DNA of 64,000 nt from Lenzites betulinus (lineage: Eukaryota; Basidiomycota; Agaricomycetes; Polyporales; Polyporaceae): positions 42,245 through 106,244 of the forward strand of contig JABYQU010000077.1 in NCBI GenBank assembly GCA_022264855.1, in the 5' to 3' direction. The notes under the pieces are model-generated. The model saw only the letters and a program-made list of their open reading frames with translations, made no database searches and was not told where the DNA came from. How positions within the stretch are numbered: position 1 is the first letter of the stretch; each line of letters opens with the position of its first letter. The translations under genes were made by a program, and so were the position numbers. Positions 1-12,165 of this stretch are shown one piece after another.

Positions 1-769
1 CTCACGATATACTGAAAGAACGAACATCTCGTAATGCACTAGTCAGAGCGCAGTCGGAAGGATAGTGCTACGGTACGGATGTTCGACCTCAGCCTTTGCG
101 AATGACGCCGAATCTGCGGAGTGGCTTGGCAGGCGCGGCTGCAGGCGCTATACGCCACATCAATTACTCTCCTCTTGACGACCACTCTGGGGTTTCAACT
201 CAAAGTACATTCGTCACCATACTTGGGCAAGATATATTCCCACTACAAGGCTAGGAACGTATGTCTCAATTAGAATCTCCTTTTTTGCGGACAAAGGTAC
301 ATTATTGTTTAATTACATGTCTGGGACTACAATTTGAGGCAAATAGTACGCGTACGATCGGATCCGGTGACCGCATTAACCTCTACCACACAGAACCCTA
401 CAGAACCCTGACCAACCCACGCCGACATGATTATGGCACCGCTATTAGAAGTGATAATGAGAAAAGATCACCCGGTCCCAACTTGATGCACGCCGTGTTT
501 TAAATTGATCAAGGTCGTCGCCGTCGCCACTTCGACGTTCCCGCGGGCCGTAAGGGCGCAGTGATGGCTCTTGGGCCTCCTGCCGCGGCATCTTATGTAC
601 TCCGCCAGTTGACAGCTCTGCGATGGTCAGGCCTCCTTGCGACCCTCACACCGTGACATCTCTAGGCTCTCCGCGGTTCTCCTTTCCCCCTCAGGCTCTT
701 CTTTTTGGGTATCTCTGTCTCGTGTCTTAACTTTTCACTCATCCGTGCGGCAAAATCGAGTCATTGGCC
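1..769. other. no gene recognised
   Basis: Only short overlapping open frames with no recognisable motif. The last few dozen bases are the likely 5' leader of the membrane-protein gene that starts at 770. A gene end entering from the left cannot be excluded, but I see no support for one. Confidence 0.5.
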
Positions 770-2332
770 ATGCACTTTGGCGGAAGATTGGAATACCTTT
801 CCGGGTGCTGGCGCTACACTCTTTTGCTCCTGACTCTCTGCGTTTTCCCCGTCACCTGGGCTGCTGTTGCAGCAGCAGCAGACCACACTAAATGCGCCAG
901 TAGTCAGCTAGACTGGTATACCAGCGTAGTCGGCGAGACACCCTGTACTTCGTTGTCTCCACATGTCTTAGACAATACCTTACCTCGGCGTTTGTACAGG
1001 TAAAACATACGAGAGGCTGCGCCAGGTATGCAACGGAGACTGTGAGTATTCTAGACATATTTATATGTATACGACGTGGTCAAATTAACGAGAACACCCT
1101 CAGATCAAGTACCAAAGTTCGCGACCACCTTTCCGGGCGATATATGTAGCGACCAAGTTTGTACGTTGCGAGTTTGATCACCAGAGGCCTCTGTGGCTCA
1201 TATCGCCTCAGCCGGGTGCTGTTGTAATACAGTTGCCTTCGCGCTCAGCATGCTTTGCATGAAGTACGTCGTCTGCGAGTGTCTGCGGTCAATGTCGTAC
1301 GGCCGTGCTCATATCGCTCTCGCAGCTGCCAACAGGATCTCCTAGCGGGGAATCGGACTGGGATAGACGCACGTGAGTTTGAACAAATAAGTCTACACAT
1401 CGGGCTGGTGATTGAAGCTATGTCGAATGTTTTAAAGCCCCTGGGACTTATACCAGCTATCGGGGAGCGTGCGGCGCTGGAAACAGTCATTCGTAATGTC
1501 ATATTCCTCTACAGTATATCGCATTACTGATCGCACACCAGGTTGGCATCCGATATTCAACAAGCTGTGTGCAACGAGAATATCAGACTTGATGATTTTC
1601 TATACGGTGGTTGGGATGATGGGGCATGGTGCGCTCTACGATACGCCTCCACCGAATCAAATCGGGCTGACCTTTTCTGACAGGTTCTAGTCAGTTCCTA
1701 ATTCAACTTTGCGTCCGCTGCGTGCTCACAAAAGCCGTTCTATAGTGTTTGGACGAAAGAAAACGCCGAGCTCGAGCACGCGGCGCATAACAACAACACG
1801 TTCACCCGTTGCTCTGCACAAGCATCGCCCTCCGCGTCAACGTCTCAGGTCAGCTCTTATCTACTTTTCGCAAGCTCAGTATCCTTACACATCCACGGAT
1901 GATACCCACAGTCGGGCGCGCTGGTGTCTTCTGCATCTAGTCTCTCGGTCGCCAGCCAAACCTCATCAAGCGTTCCGACAGGCCAAGCCGCCAGTGCACA
2001 GGGAGGATCGAAATTATCAACAGGGGCAAGTGCAGCCATCGGCGGGGTCATCGGCGCCAGCATTGTTATCCTGTCAGCCGGTATCGGTTTTTTCTTCTGG
2101 AGAAGGCGAAAGGCTCGGAATGCCCTAAAGTGTCCGAGCAATGTAGCCCGCCGGAGCTCAAACCCGTTTCAATACAGACCAGCCGGTCCGGAGTTCGTTA
2201 CAACGCCGTATTTCGTCGATACAGATGCTCATGGTAAGGTAGGTGGTATACTCGAATAAGCTCCGTATCTGATATGTCACTTCGTATCTAGGAGAGTTGG
2301 GTGGCGACATCAAACCTCGTCGCTTCGGGTGA
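770..2332 (+). CDS. CCCN-family single-pass membrane protein, copy A
   Basis: Multi-exon gene of unknown function, probably a cell-surface protein. Exon 1 (770-944) encodes a signal peptide (hydrophobic LLLLTLCVFPVTWAAVAAA) and the motif QLDWYTSVVGETPC. Exons at 1000-1041 (KTYERLRQVCNGD), 1104-1160 (YQVPKFATTFPGDICSDQV), 1212-1263 (GCCCNTVAFALSMLCMN) and 1326-1372 follow in phase. Further exons at about 1552 (LASDIQQAVCNENIRLDD), 1746-1848 (CVWTKENAELEHAA, NNNTFTRCS) and 1912 onward add a Ser/Thr stalk, a Gly/Ala/Ile-rich membrane helix (about 2027-2100) followed by WRRRKAR, and a cytoplasmic tail. The stop at 2330-2332 assumes the donor at 2234 and acceptor at 2291; the alternative donor at 2239 moves the stop to 2354. 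The exon between 1373 and 1551 could not be joined cleanly. The first ATG is 770. The ectodomain pattern recurs at 3100 and 27901 in this window. Confidence 0.7.
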
Positions 2333-3099
2333 CGATGCGCCTCATCTGAATTGACGATGAATTTAAGGATATGTTCGGTCAAAATCCGTCCGCTCTTTTC
2401 ATGTGCTTGTTCTTCCGGGGAATTGACTCTCCTGAAGATTTTCTTCGGAAAACAATACACTTGCCACCAGACTTTGCTGGCAGTTAAGGTTCACATATCT
2501 GACCACAGCTGTCAGCGCTCAAGAACCGGAGGGCTGACCTCCAGCGGTGATTGCATCTATCCATTTAGCTTCTTGGAAGACGCCAACTGGGTTTATCGCC
2601 GGGGATGGTTGCTCGAGTTCTAATGCAGGAATCCGATGGTTGCGTTGAGTCACGCTGGCCGTACAGCAGCCAATGGTGTGGGCAAGAGTAAGCACGGTAA
2701 GCTCGCACTCTCTGATAAATAAGCCTGTGAATTGTTCGCTCATGTTCGCATTGTGCCACTTCGGAATTCTCAGGACCCGAAGCCCCAAGCAACGTACATG
2801 CTGGAGGTAGACGTTTGCAGTTCATCACAAGACGGCGCGACTGGTGCAACCAGGAATAGTCGTCCATTGCGTGTTGTCCTCCGCGTCTATCCTTGGAGGG
2901 CTACCCACTGTGCGACAGTGCATGCCGCAGGCGCAGTTACGCTGTCAGACTGGCGCGCCTGTGCACGCAAGCGGTGCCCTTGCAACCCGAGTACGGCTTG
3001 TCAAGGGCATAGCCGGCATAAACCATCTTCCTCCCACCACGCTCGTCCTCGTCGTATTCCTTCGTAACTTCATACCTCACAAGCTGAACGAAAGGGACC
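2333..3099. other. spacer between tandem membrane-protein genes
   Basis: Frames on both strands are short and carry no family motif. It probably holds the 3' end of copy A and the promoter of copy B. Confidence 0.45.
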
Positions 3100-4894
3100 A
3101 TGAGTAAACTAGCACAGTGTGTCTGGCGCTGTGCATCCATATCATTCTTCATCTTCTTCGAGTTCGGCGGTGCGAAGGGTGAAGGTAATAGCTCGGAATC
3201 CGAGTGTCCGAGTGGCCATCTACTATGGTACATACAGTGCTTCAATGAAACCCCTTGTAAGCGTTTTATCGGATGTCGATGTCATAATAACGCAATGCAT
3301 GCTTACGCGGGCGAACTTTCGCAGGTGACACTTACAAGAATCTTCGACAGACATGTGATCCAAATTGTGAGTCTATGGATCGACAAATGACCGCAAGCCG
3401 TCCGCGCATTAAGTATCGCAACACGTGGTAGATACACTTCCACCGGATAATTTTGTCGACCATTAAAGCGAGGATCTGTGTACTGATGCAGGTGTCTCAG
3501 GTATGACCGAGGTACCTGAAGCCCACCCCTGCTGACGGTTAGATTACCTGCGTTCGTAGAACAGTGCTGCTGTAACTCGGCTGCTTTCCAGCTGCATATG
3601 CTGTGTCTCAAGTAAGTTTGACATACAGCTTCATGCTCGTGTACTCTCTGACTGGCTGGCTTACGCAGCTGCCAAATTCCCCGCGAGAAACGGTCGGACC
3701 AGCCTGAAGAACCTCAGAACGCTAGTACGTTGTGGAGGCTGCCACATATACTCATCAGATGTGTGCTCATTGTCTGTCATTGCAGCGTGGACGGAATATA
3801 CAGCTTACTTCAAACAGTGCCCTAATGGCTCCACCGAGGGAACGCCCCCGTGAGCAGTGGTACTCTGTGCCAATCCGAAGTAAGCTCATGAATAGATCAG
3901 TACATCACCGGCAGGAAATGCCAAACAGGTCATCGCGAGCATGCCGTTCCTCATGGACCATCTCCCTTTCGAAAGTGGATGGTACGTGTTCCACATATTT
4001 CGGGATAATATGATTGTTTGAATACTCGCCATGGATACTAGGAGTTAGTAAGTCATGCCTACGCTGAGGTCCTACGGGGACACCCAAGTATTGATACGAC
4101 TGTAGTTTTGCGACCAAGGAGGCCGCTGGTGATTGTTCTGCCGATGCGAATAACATTTCCTCGCCAACACCCTCGTCGACTCTTACCAATCCTGTGTCAC
4201 TCCCTACTCATGCAACGTCTATTGTCACTGTGGTAAGCAATGTTCGCAGGTGTCGGAACGTGAATGTTTATGTTATTTCCTCAATCAGGAATCATTAACA
4301 TCTACAGCTACATCTACGGGCTCGATTCTCGGCGATGATGCTCATCGAGCAGACGTCCAGTCTGTACCCCCCGGCGCAATCGCCGGGATAGTGGTTGCAG
4401 TAGTGGTGGTAATAGGCCTCCTGTCCGTCGGACTGTGGTACATGCGGAGACAGAGACGCAAAGCGCAGGATGTGGTCGTTGGCCGTGAAATTGCTCAGAT
4501 GACGGGCAACAGTGCGACTGTCCCAACGAGGAAAAGAGGTGAGGCTTGATCACCTTTTCACGTGGAGTGTAGACTCAGAGTCTTCGAATTTCATCGCTTA
4601 GGAGCGTACCTCTCGATGTCCTTTACTCCGCTGCTGATGCGCCGCCGTGCGAGCTCCTCTTCTGGAAGTGACACGCCGCCCCCGATTACCTTTCATCCCG
4701 ACGCCATGGTACGACGGGTGTCCCCAATGCCATTCTCCGAGGTGGCGCATTCAGAGTCACTCCCAGGCTACGCTGCATGGGATGCGAAGCGGATCGATGA
4801 GAAGTTGATAGCGAGCAACCGCACGGATTTGCGTGTTCGTGAATCCATGGACGAGTCACCGAACCCGTTTCTGCCCATCCACCTTTGCGCTTAG
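3100..4894 (+). pseudogene. CCCN-family membrane protein, copy B, with in-frame TAA
   Basis: Tandem paralogue of the gene at 770. Exon 1 starts at ATG 3100 with a hydrophobic signal (FFIFFEFGG) and the motif LLWYIQCFNETPC. The next exon (DTYKNLRQTCDPN) has the family length of 42 bases. The third exon reads YTLPPDNFVDH, then TAA at 3464-3466, then SEDLCTDA, which clearly matches the family's GDICSD region, so the stop lies inside a conserved exon. Downstream exons remain recognisable: QCCCNSAAFQLHMLCLN, then CQIPREKRSDQPEE, AWTEYTAYFKQCPNG, NAKQVIASMPFLMDHLPFE, a Ser/Thr stalk, a membrane helix AGIVVAVVVVIGLLSVGLW (about 4384-4440) followed by MRRQRRK, and a tail ending at 4894. Either a young pseudogene or a base-call error at one codon. 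Confidence 0.65.
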
Positions 4895-7800
4895 GCTCGG
4901 AGACGTAGTGAGCATTGCTGCTGGTGGCCTCGTATTCAATGACTTTTTTCTTGGAAAATCTTGTGTATCATATTCGTACTATTTACGATCTGAGAACTCT
5001 CGTTGTGGCTTACGAACTACTATAATATTTCGACGAGGCCAGAGCCTGTCGCGCGCAAGACTCGTCGCAGCGCACGGTACGGTCACGGGACACAAGCAGA
5101 CGCGTGTCGCGTTTGTTGACGCGTTGTTTGTTGCGCGTCTAACCACGCCTGGCCTCGCGGCGTCGGGCTCGTCTGCTCCTTGCTCTCGACGACGACACTC
5201 GCACTGGCCGACGCATGCTTCGCCCCGATACCGTGCAGACGGATACTCTCCTCCTTCGCTCTTTCGACGACCCTCATCGCTCCGGGTCCTTGTTCATGTG
5301 GCTACTGCTGTTCTGCCGCTTACCGACGCATCGCCTCCAGCCAATAATTTCCACTCTCTAACCCAGAGTGAGATCTAACCCTAAGTGCATATAGGATGTC
5401 CTCGTGTTCCTTCTATGCTCTGGGACGTCAACGCTATGGGAGTATATCGTGGTCGGGCAATGCCACATCTTTGTGCGGGGAGCGTGCGGTGGTCAGGTAC
5501 GCACCTTTGCATCATGTGAATCTTGTGAGTCTGTGTCTCCTCTCTTGGCGTCCAACTCTGGATTTTCTCTTGCTATGACCCTCTCGGACCTCTTCAACTG
5601 CTTCCCCGGCACGTGTCGCGCGTCTGGGTCAGTCGACTTGTGCTGAGCGCTACAAACAGATCTCCGTTAGCGTCGCTTCGGGGCCCCGCCTTTCTCCAGT
5701 ATGTCCGAGATGTGCTACGTACAGAGCACCGCTCTGCGTGTGCTTCGCACTACGGCTTGCAGCGAGCAAGAGGGAAAGTGACGTCAGCACGCGTGAGATC
5801 CGTCCTCAGTGGAAGTAGATCCCAGACAAACGCACTAGGGAAGCGTCGCGGTTCATTTGAGCTTTTCTGAGGGGCGAGCTGGACACGCACACCAGGTTGG
5901 TCAACCGCTGGGAGAGCTGCGACAGGTTGGCTACGAACAGGCCTTCCCAGGTCCCCTTGCCTTCCATTGCTCCCCTCCATGATTCTATGATCGTTGCCTC
6001 CGACCCGCCGTCACAACTCTCGTCCCTCTCACGGCGTGCGTCACCACTCTCCGGAGTAGCCGAGTATACGTACAGAGCACAGGGCATCTTGAGTTCTTGA
6101 CTCATTCGCGAGGGGTGTCCTCGGGACTGCAAGGTCCAGCGGGGCCACCTCTCAACCCCGGTGATGTTTGCGCCGATTTTGGCTCGCCGCAGGGGGCTCT
6201 GCGCGTCGCGCTGTCTATTCTCAAGACGGCCGTCGCGCAGCGCAGGACCCTGGAAGCGCTGGTATGCGCAGCTAAATAGGCATGGCTTCGCGATGCTGAG
6301 GTGGCGAATAATGGAACGGGCTGTGGCCACATGAACATCAAGAGAACACACAGTTAGACGAATGGGGATGTTTAGATCCAACGGTTATGCAAGGGCAGGG
6401 TGCTCATGCGTGCGGGCTGCAACGTCCGTCGAGACTTGGTCTAGTCTGGGAGATACGCACAGGGAGGAGCAGGTGCGGCGGTGGGCTCTGTGCCTTCTGT
6501 TCGTATAGTTCCTTCAAGTCTACTCGGCTGCCCCCAACTCCTGCCCTTCCAATACAGGAAGGCGGGCGCCGGCACCCGCTACGCCACCAACTCAGCTCTC
6601 ACTACAATCTGCCCGCAGCTCGGAATTTGTGATGCGACCGCGCGCACTGCGTTGACTCGTACCAGCACCCACTTGGATGCTATTGGGCCGCCCTAGGGAC
6701 CTGCGAGCGTTCTCGTTATTCAGGCAAGCCGGCTACGACCCGTGTGGCGTGCACTCTCTATGGTCTCGTTTCTGTCCTTCCTATGCTCATCCTGGCACGA
6801 GAAAACCGATGCGCACAGGCATGGCAACATCCCACCCCTATTGACCCAGCGGCCTGATACCGCCTCACTGTACTCTCCCCTCTCGTGGCGCATTGTTGCT
6901 CGGTGGCTTGCACCTCGACGTTAGACTCGGTCCTCCCTGCAGTAAAATTGCAGCTCCTTCGGGATGTTTCAATAGAGACTTGTTCTCGATGTTACTTGGG
7001 GAAAACGTGTCTTGCCTTTTGGGTGGGACGCGTGGGACAATGCAGTCAGTCGATGCGTGTAAGGCCCCCGGCGACGTTTGTCTGCGGGGGGCGTGAGGGG
7101 GCAGATGCAGGTGATGCGTAGGGCTGTTGGCGAGGGGGCGCGGTGAGCCTTGCGTCTCGTATGTAGCGGTGCCAGGTAAGCGTCACGTACATGAAGGCTG
7201 AACAGACTTGCGAGTGTGTTACGTGCATGGCGAGCAGGGCTCTGAGCGCGACCCTCTGGGTACGCGAGAGGATGTGAACGGGAGACCCTCAGGGTGAGTG
7301 TCCATGTCCAGGTGGTACGTTTCTCCAGGGCAATACGCGTAGTCTTTAGCCCCTTCGCGGGTGCACGCAAAGGAGGAGCTGTGCTTTGTGGTGGCGGAAA
7401 CCTCTGCCTCGTGTGGAGGGAGTACGGGGAGCAGGAGTTGAGCGAATGGCGTGGTCGAATAGCCCCCGCGTATTGCGCGGGGCGGTGGCGGATGCGGGGG
7501 AATACGGTTAGACCAGCCGTGTTCGAGAGTATGCTGAGCAGGACAACGTGCGCCGAGCTTCCGCTCGGAGGATCTCTCCCGTTATCTTCATAATTTTTCA
7601 CATCGTGTCGCCTTCGAGGTGACGTTGGGGAATTTTCGAGCAGCAGCGGTTCTTCAGTGCGGTGAGTGGAGTTGTATCATCTCAAAAACGTACTAAATCA
7701 TGTATAGGGTGGCGAACGATGGTCTTAGTATGGAGGTAGATTGTTGTACATCTGCCCCTGCGAATACACCTGGATTATTGTTGACTTCATGATCACTGGG

Positions 7801-8052
7801 TACGGCGCCACAGCTGCCCGCATGTTGAGAAGCGCCCATGCAGCGCACAAACAGTGACCATCTTCGCGGGGCTTGCTTTCCCCCCTCCGTCAAGTTGCAA
7901 CGTGCCGACCTCACCAGTCAAAGACACCATATACTCAATTAGAACCGAATTATCTCGCACGCACACGAGGTGTGTTTCGTTCAATCTCGGTGACAATGTC
8001 GCCGATGTCTGATATCCTCATTTGATCAGTCAGATCGGGCACGCCGCCAAAC
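4895..8052. other. 3.2 kb without a supportable gene
   Basis: Many short frames overlap on both strands (the longest are minus-strand, about 5806-6381 and 6969-7601) but none shows a domain, a consistent intron pattern or similarity to other genes here. It could hold decayed repeats. The last stretch is the promoter and leader of the F-box gene at 8053. Confidence 0.4.
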
Positions 8053-9867
8053 ATGGAATGCGATGACAACGATCGCATGCCAACTAGGGACCAGCTTGCA
8101 ACTTTTATCGGTGTATTAGAAGAAAATGTCCTGAACGAAACAGTAAGGTGCGCTGCTTTGGAGGCTGGTATGTTTCGACACGTTAGATATTGATATTCTA
8201 CTCCAGCACAGATGAAGTGAGCTGCTGCTAACAATATTGTCAATGGAGAGGTGGGAAGGGCTTGCTAACGCATCACTTAGCTCGGCGCGATCAACAAATT
8301 ACTCAAATCCAGCTCGCTTTTCATCCTGCGATCCACCAACGCTAGGCGTCCCATCAATCGTCTCCCGCCGGAGACTCTCCGCATGATTTTTTGCGAGTCC
8401 GTACGGCTAACGGCTATTGGCAGCCTTATGTCGGGAAAGATAAAGGATGTTGGCTGGCGACATACACATTCAAGGGTATGCGACGTCCTGCGGCTCTCGC
8501 ATGTTTGTCGCCGATGGTAGGAGGTCCTTACCCACTTTCCCGCCTTCTGGACGTCAATCAGAGATACCCATCCCGCGGAAACGAAAATGTTTCTCGGTCG
8601 CTCAAAGGATCAGTCTCTCAAGGTCCTTGCCGCCGCCGAACGCCGCTCGGACTGGTTCTGGGACATCTGCATGGAGTACGGACTGTCGATCCAGGAGCTA
8701 CACTGGGTATCGGGGAAAGGCAACGAGAGCGAGGTCGCCACCATCCCTACCTTGGATATCAAGGCATCCAACGTGGAGCGCCTGTCGCTCAGCCGCGCCG
8801 CCAAAGACCAGGCCAGGTACAGCAGAAGCTCGGTACTTCGGGGCGCTACCACCAAGGTCAAGTTTCTGTCACTCAACAACATGAATTGGCTCCCTGCCAA
8901 TCGTTTCCCGGCCCTCACTCATCTCACAATATCCGGGACGCTATCCATGCCCGATCTCCTTTCCTTCCTGCCCCATTGTCCCAACCTCCAGAGCCTTATC
9001 CTACGGAGCTGCCGTCTCGTAGATCGCCATGGTTTACACAATGGCGGCGCCCGTGTGCAGATGCCTCAGCTTAGGCGGCTATCGCTCGACTTGGAGCTCT
9101 GGGGGCCGCTAGAGGACTTATTATCTAACCTGGGGTTCAGTCGACCAGCAGCCGCAGTGGAGGTTGTGATCGGTGACCTTACCTCCCGGTCAGAGAGTGT
9201 GCTTGGAATGCACTTCCCAAACACTCTCTTGATCTCCGGTTTCTCCCATGGCGACTACGCAGAGCAACCACTTACTCGTCTCTGCCTTAAGCAATCGCCG
9301 AGCCCTCGCAGATGGAGCTCCATTCTCGCCTTGAATGATGTCGGCGGGATATGTTCAAAGTTCCTGGGGCCCTTGGACCTACAGCACGCCACCATGGTGC
9401 AGCACAACGTCGCACTCAGCCACATCACCGAGTTATGGCTCGAGGGCGCGGACGACACGCTGTACCACCTGTTCTGCGCGCTTCGGAGACACATGACATC
9501 CCTGCGAACGCTGAACATCGTGCACTCCGAACGATCTCACCTCTCCCTGGCGTTGTGCCTCCACGTGCTGCGCCGCACGCAGACTCTCCGCGTCGTTTTC
9601 GGTCGAGCGGTGTACTCTCCCGACGACGGCGAGATGAGGTCTGTGATTCGTGAGCTGAGCAGGATGCGCGCGATGTCGGGGAAGGGGAGCAGGCTGATTT
9701 TGAGGGCGCCGACGTTTTTGCCGGAGTACTATGAGACGGCGGCGCCTAGCCTCGCTCGGAACTGGGACAGTGTAGAGGTTGAGGTGGATACTTCCGAGGA
9801 CATCGGCATGGCGATACCTCCTCTGTGTCAGGCGGACTGGGAGTCCCCTCTGTGGGAGGGGTGGTGA
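8053..9867 (+). pseudogene. F-box protein 1 with a nonsense codon in the F-box region
   Basis: Two-exon gene typical of the expanded basidiomycete F-box families, whose products recruit substrates to SCF ubiquitin ligases. Exon 1 is 8053-8142 (MECDDNDRMPTRDQLATFIG...), the intron is 8143-8280 (GTAAGG...TTAG), and exon 2 runs 8281-9867 in one frame except for TAG at 8518-8520. The F-box core NRLPPETLRMIF lies at about codons 55-66. The stop falls directly after HVCRRW and before EVLTHFPAFWTSI, where the paralogue at 10.6 kb continues without a break (HVCQRWRAIALDFPYLWTSI). Read through, it would give about 558 residues; the next in-frame Met is at 8587 and would give a 426-residue protein lacking the F-box. 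The C-terminal part has irregular leucine-rich segments. Splicing the stop out would remove conserved residues or shift the frame. Confidence 0.75.
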
Positions 9868-10351
9868 GCGTGGGACGGCGAGTTGTCGTGGTGAGTTGCG
9901 GATATATTGATCATCGTCTCGATGCGTACTCACATCATGTCCCAGACTCATACAGGTTATAGTGCCCGAGGCTGTAGACCAGTACATGTATGAATATGTG
10001 TGATCCTCATCGTGCCTACGTACTGGGCCGCCCGAGGTTTGACTGTGCTGAGCGCTACTTAGCATTAGAGTAGGGACTGCTACTGACAAACGGCTCTGAC
10101 GATAAATTGGACTTCACGACTATCGAGCACTATCAAAGCCAGCGACTTGGGCAAAGTAGTATATACAATACTATCTTTCGGGATCACTTGATCGCGCAGA
10201 TGATACAAGTCGACAGGTCGAAGTAGGACCTCTAGATCGGCCGGCGCGTTGCCAGTACTTTAGTACACGCCTGTCGTCTCTTCTTACAGCCACTACCTCC
10301 TCCATCGATTTCCTTGGCGCATCTACTCAACCACGCTTCAAATCTCAACAG
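9868..10351. other. intergenic between tandem F-box genes
   Basis: Contains no frame with recognisable motifs; it serves as the 3' region of F-box gene 1 and promoter of F-box gene 2. Confidence 0.5.
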
Positions 10352-12165
10352 ATGATGGCTACAGAGCTCTCCGAAACGATTCACGCTGTACAAACCCTGA
10401 GGTGAGATAGCCGTTCAAATTCACGTTCCAGTGCACTTAGAGTGCTATAGAACATTACATCTTACTGACATTGCGCTCTCACAGCCTCTCAGATATCCAG
10501 GTCTGCTCCTTGGTTGTGTTTTACAATAGACGATCCACTCGCTCATTGAATCAAGCAAGGAGACGGGAAACCTGAGCCTTCATCAGATTCCGAGTCTCGT
10601 TGCGGTGTCAATCGTCTCCCCCCGAGATCCTTCGCATCATCTTCCTCCTCCTTCTCCGTCCGACCGATTTCAGCCCCATGCTATATTCGGTCGGGGATTT
10701 CGGGTGGACGCACAAGCATTTCCAGGTCGCCGACTCTATAACTCTGTCGCATGTATGCCAGCGCTGGCGTGCGATCGCACTCGACTTTCCTTACCTTTGG
10801 ACGTCGATACGTGCTACCCACGCCAAAGGAACGGAGGAGCTGTTCAGACGTGCGGACGGCCTTTCTATTCAGCTCGTTGTCCAAGGGACCATACGTGGCT
10901 GGCTCAAGGACATCTGCGCCGAACGAGGCTCATCGATTAGCGAACTACACTGGTTTTCTACCCCTCTTGAATCTGGTGTCCGTGATATTATTGAATTGCC
11001 CATGGATGCTCCCAATGTGGAAAGGCTGTCGCTCTCCAGACATGCCAAAGATGCCTCGAGGTACCGAGCGTCGAGGACCGTACTCCAAAGGGCAACTAAC
11101 AACGTGCGGTACTTGTCGTTGAACAACTTCGATTGGCTCCTAGCGAATCACTTCCCCGCAGTGACGCACGTCGTGTTATCGGGTGCGCTGGAGGTCCATA
11201 ATCTCCTCAACTTCCTCCGCAACTGTCCACAACTCGAGACTCTGGTAATGCGGGACTGCTCAATCTACGACCCGCCGCCTGGACCTCCGACGGTCCAAGA
11301 CCACCTTCCTCGACTCCGGAGACTCTCAGTTCACGTAGGACGCTTCAACACCCTCGCAGCTGGCCTACGCTATGTTCCGTACGATCGTCTCAACTCCACG
11401 ACCGAGATCATCATGGACAGTCGCAAAGTCGATCCTAATATGCGCTTCACGGGGTTCCATAACATGCTCGGTGCCGATGCGCCCATGGGACTTGCTAGCT
11501 CCATTTTACAACACCCCAACTACGCAGCCGAGCCGTATGCTCGCCTCTTCTTCAAACAGAGCACCGCCGACCCAACACCGCGCAGATGCGCGCTGGCCCT
11601 CTTCAGCGACCGCGGGGGCGTCGCGTTCCGGAGCCTCTCTCCCCTGGACTTCGACTACGTCTCCCTCTTCGGCGGCCCGGGCGAGCTGCACGCCGTCACG
11701 GAGCTCTGGATCGACGGCGTCGACAAGAGGATCATCCAGCTCTACATGATCATACACCGCGACCTGCCCAACCTGCACACCGTGAACCTCGTGCACCCGG
11801 AGCGCGCGGAGGCAGGCCCGCTCGGGATGTTCATCACGAACATGCGCATGTCGGAGATGGCATTGACGGAGGCTCCGCGCACCGTGCGCCTCATCTTCGG
11901 GAGCGGGAGGGTCGGCCTGGACCCCGGCGTGGACCAGGGCACGCGTGTTGTCTTAGGACTGGTCGGCGCGTTGTGGCCGCTTGGGGAGAAGACGTCGCGC
12001 TTGATATTGCGCGGAACGGAGTTCTCCCCGGAGTACTACTCGAGGCTGGTGCCGTTGATGGAACAGAGCTGGGAGTCGGTGGTGACCGAAGTGAGCGACG
12101 ACGCGATCCCTCTGCCGCCTCAGGTTCAAGCAGACGTTGAGTTTCCACCATGGGAAGGATGGTGA
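10352..12165 (+). pseudogene. F-box protein 2, frame broken at the F-box
   Basis: Paralogue of the gene at 8053. The long 3' exon gives PPEILRIIF (F-box), HVCQRWRAIALDFPYLWTSI, then LSLNNFDWLLANHFPAVTHV and leucine-rich segments to PPWEGW at 12165, matching copy 1 almost end to end (both end in PxWEGW). The N-terminal side is problematic. A plausible first exon starts at ATG 10352 and a following segment reads TIHSLIESSKETGNLSLHQ, but the expected motif VNRLPP (10607-10624) is one frame away from PEILRIIF. A run of six C (10618-10623) sits exactly between them, where seven would restore the frame. No ATG opens the F-box frame before 10678. A real one-base loss and a homopolymer read error are both possible. 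Confidence 0.65.

Noticed and set aside
5806..6381. 191-codon minus-strand open frame
   Set aside because: No domain, no paralogue in the window and no splice-consistent extension; kept as unannotated sequence.
6969..7601. 210-codon minus-strand open frame
   Set aside because: Composition is Arg/Pro/Ser/His-rich without motifs, and the opposite strand is equally open in places. Most likely a chance frame in GC-rich DNA.
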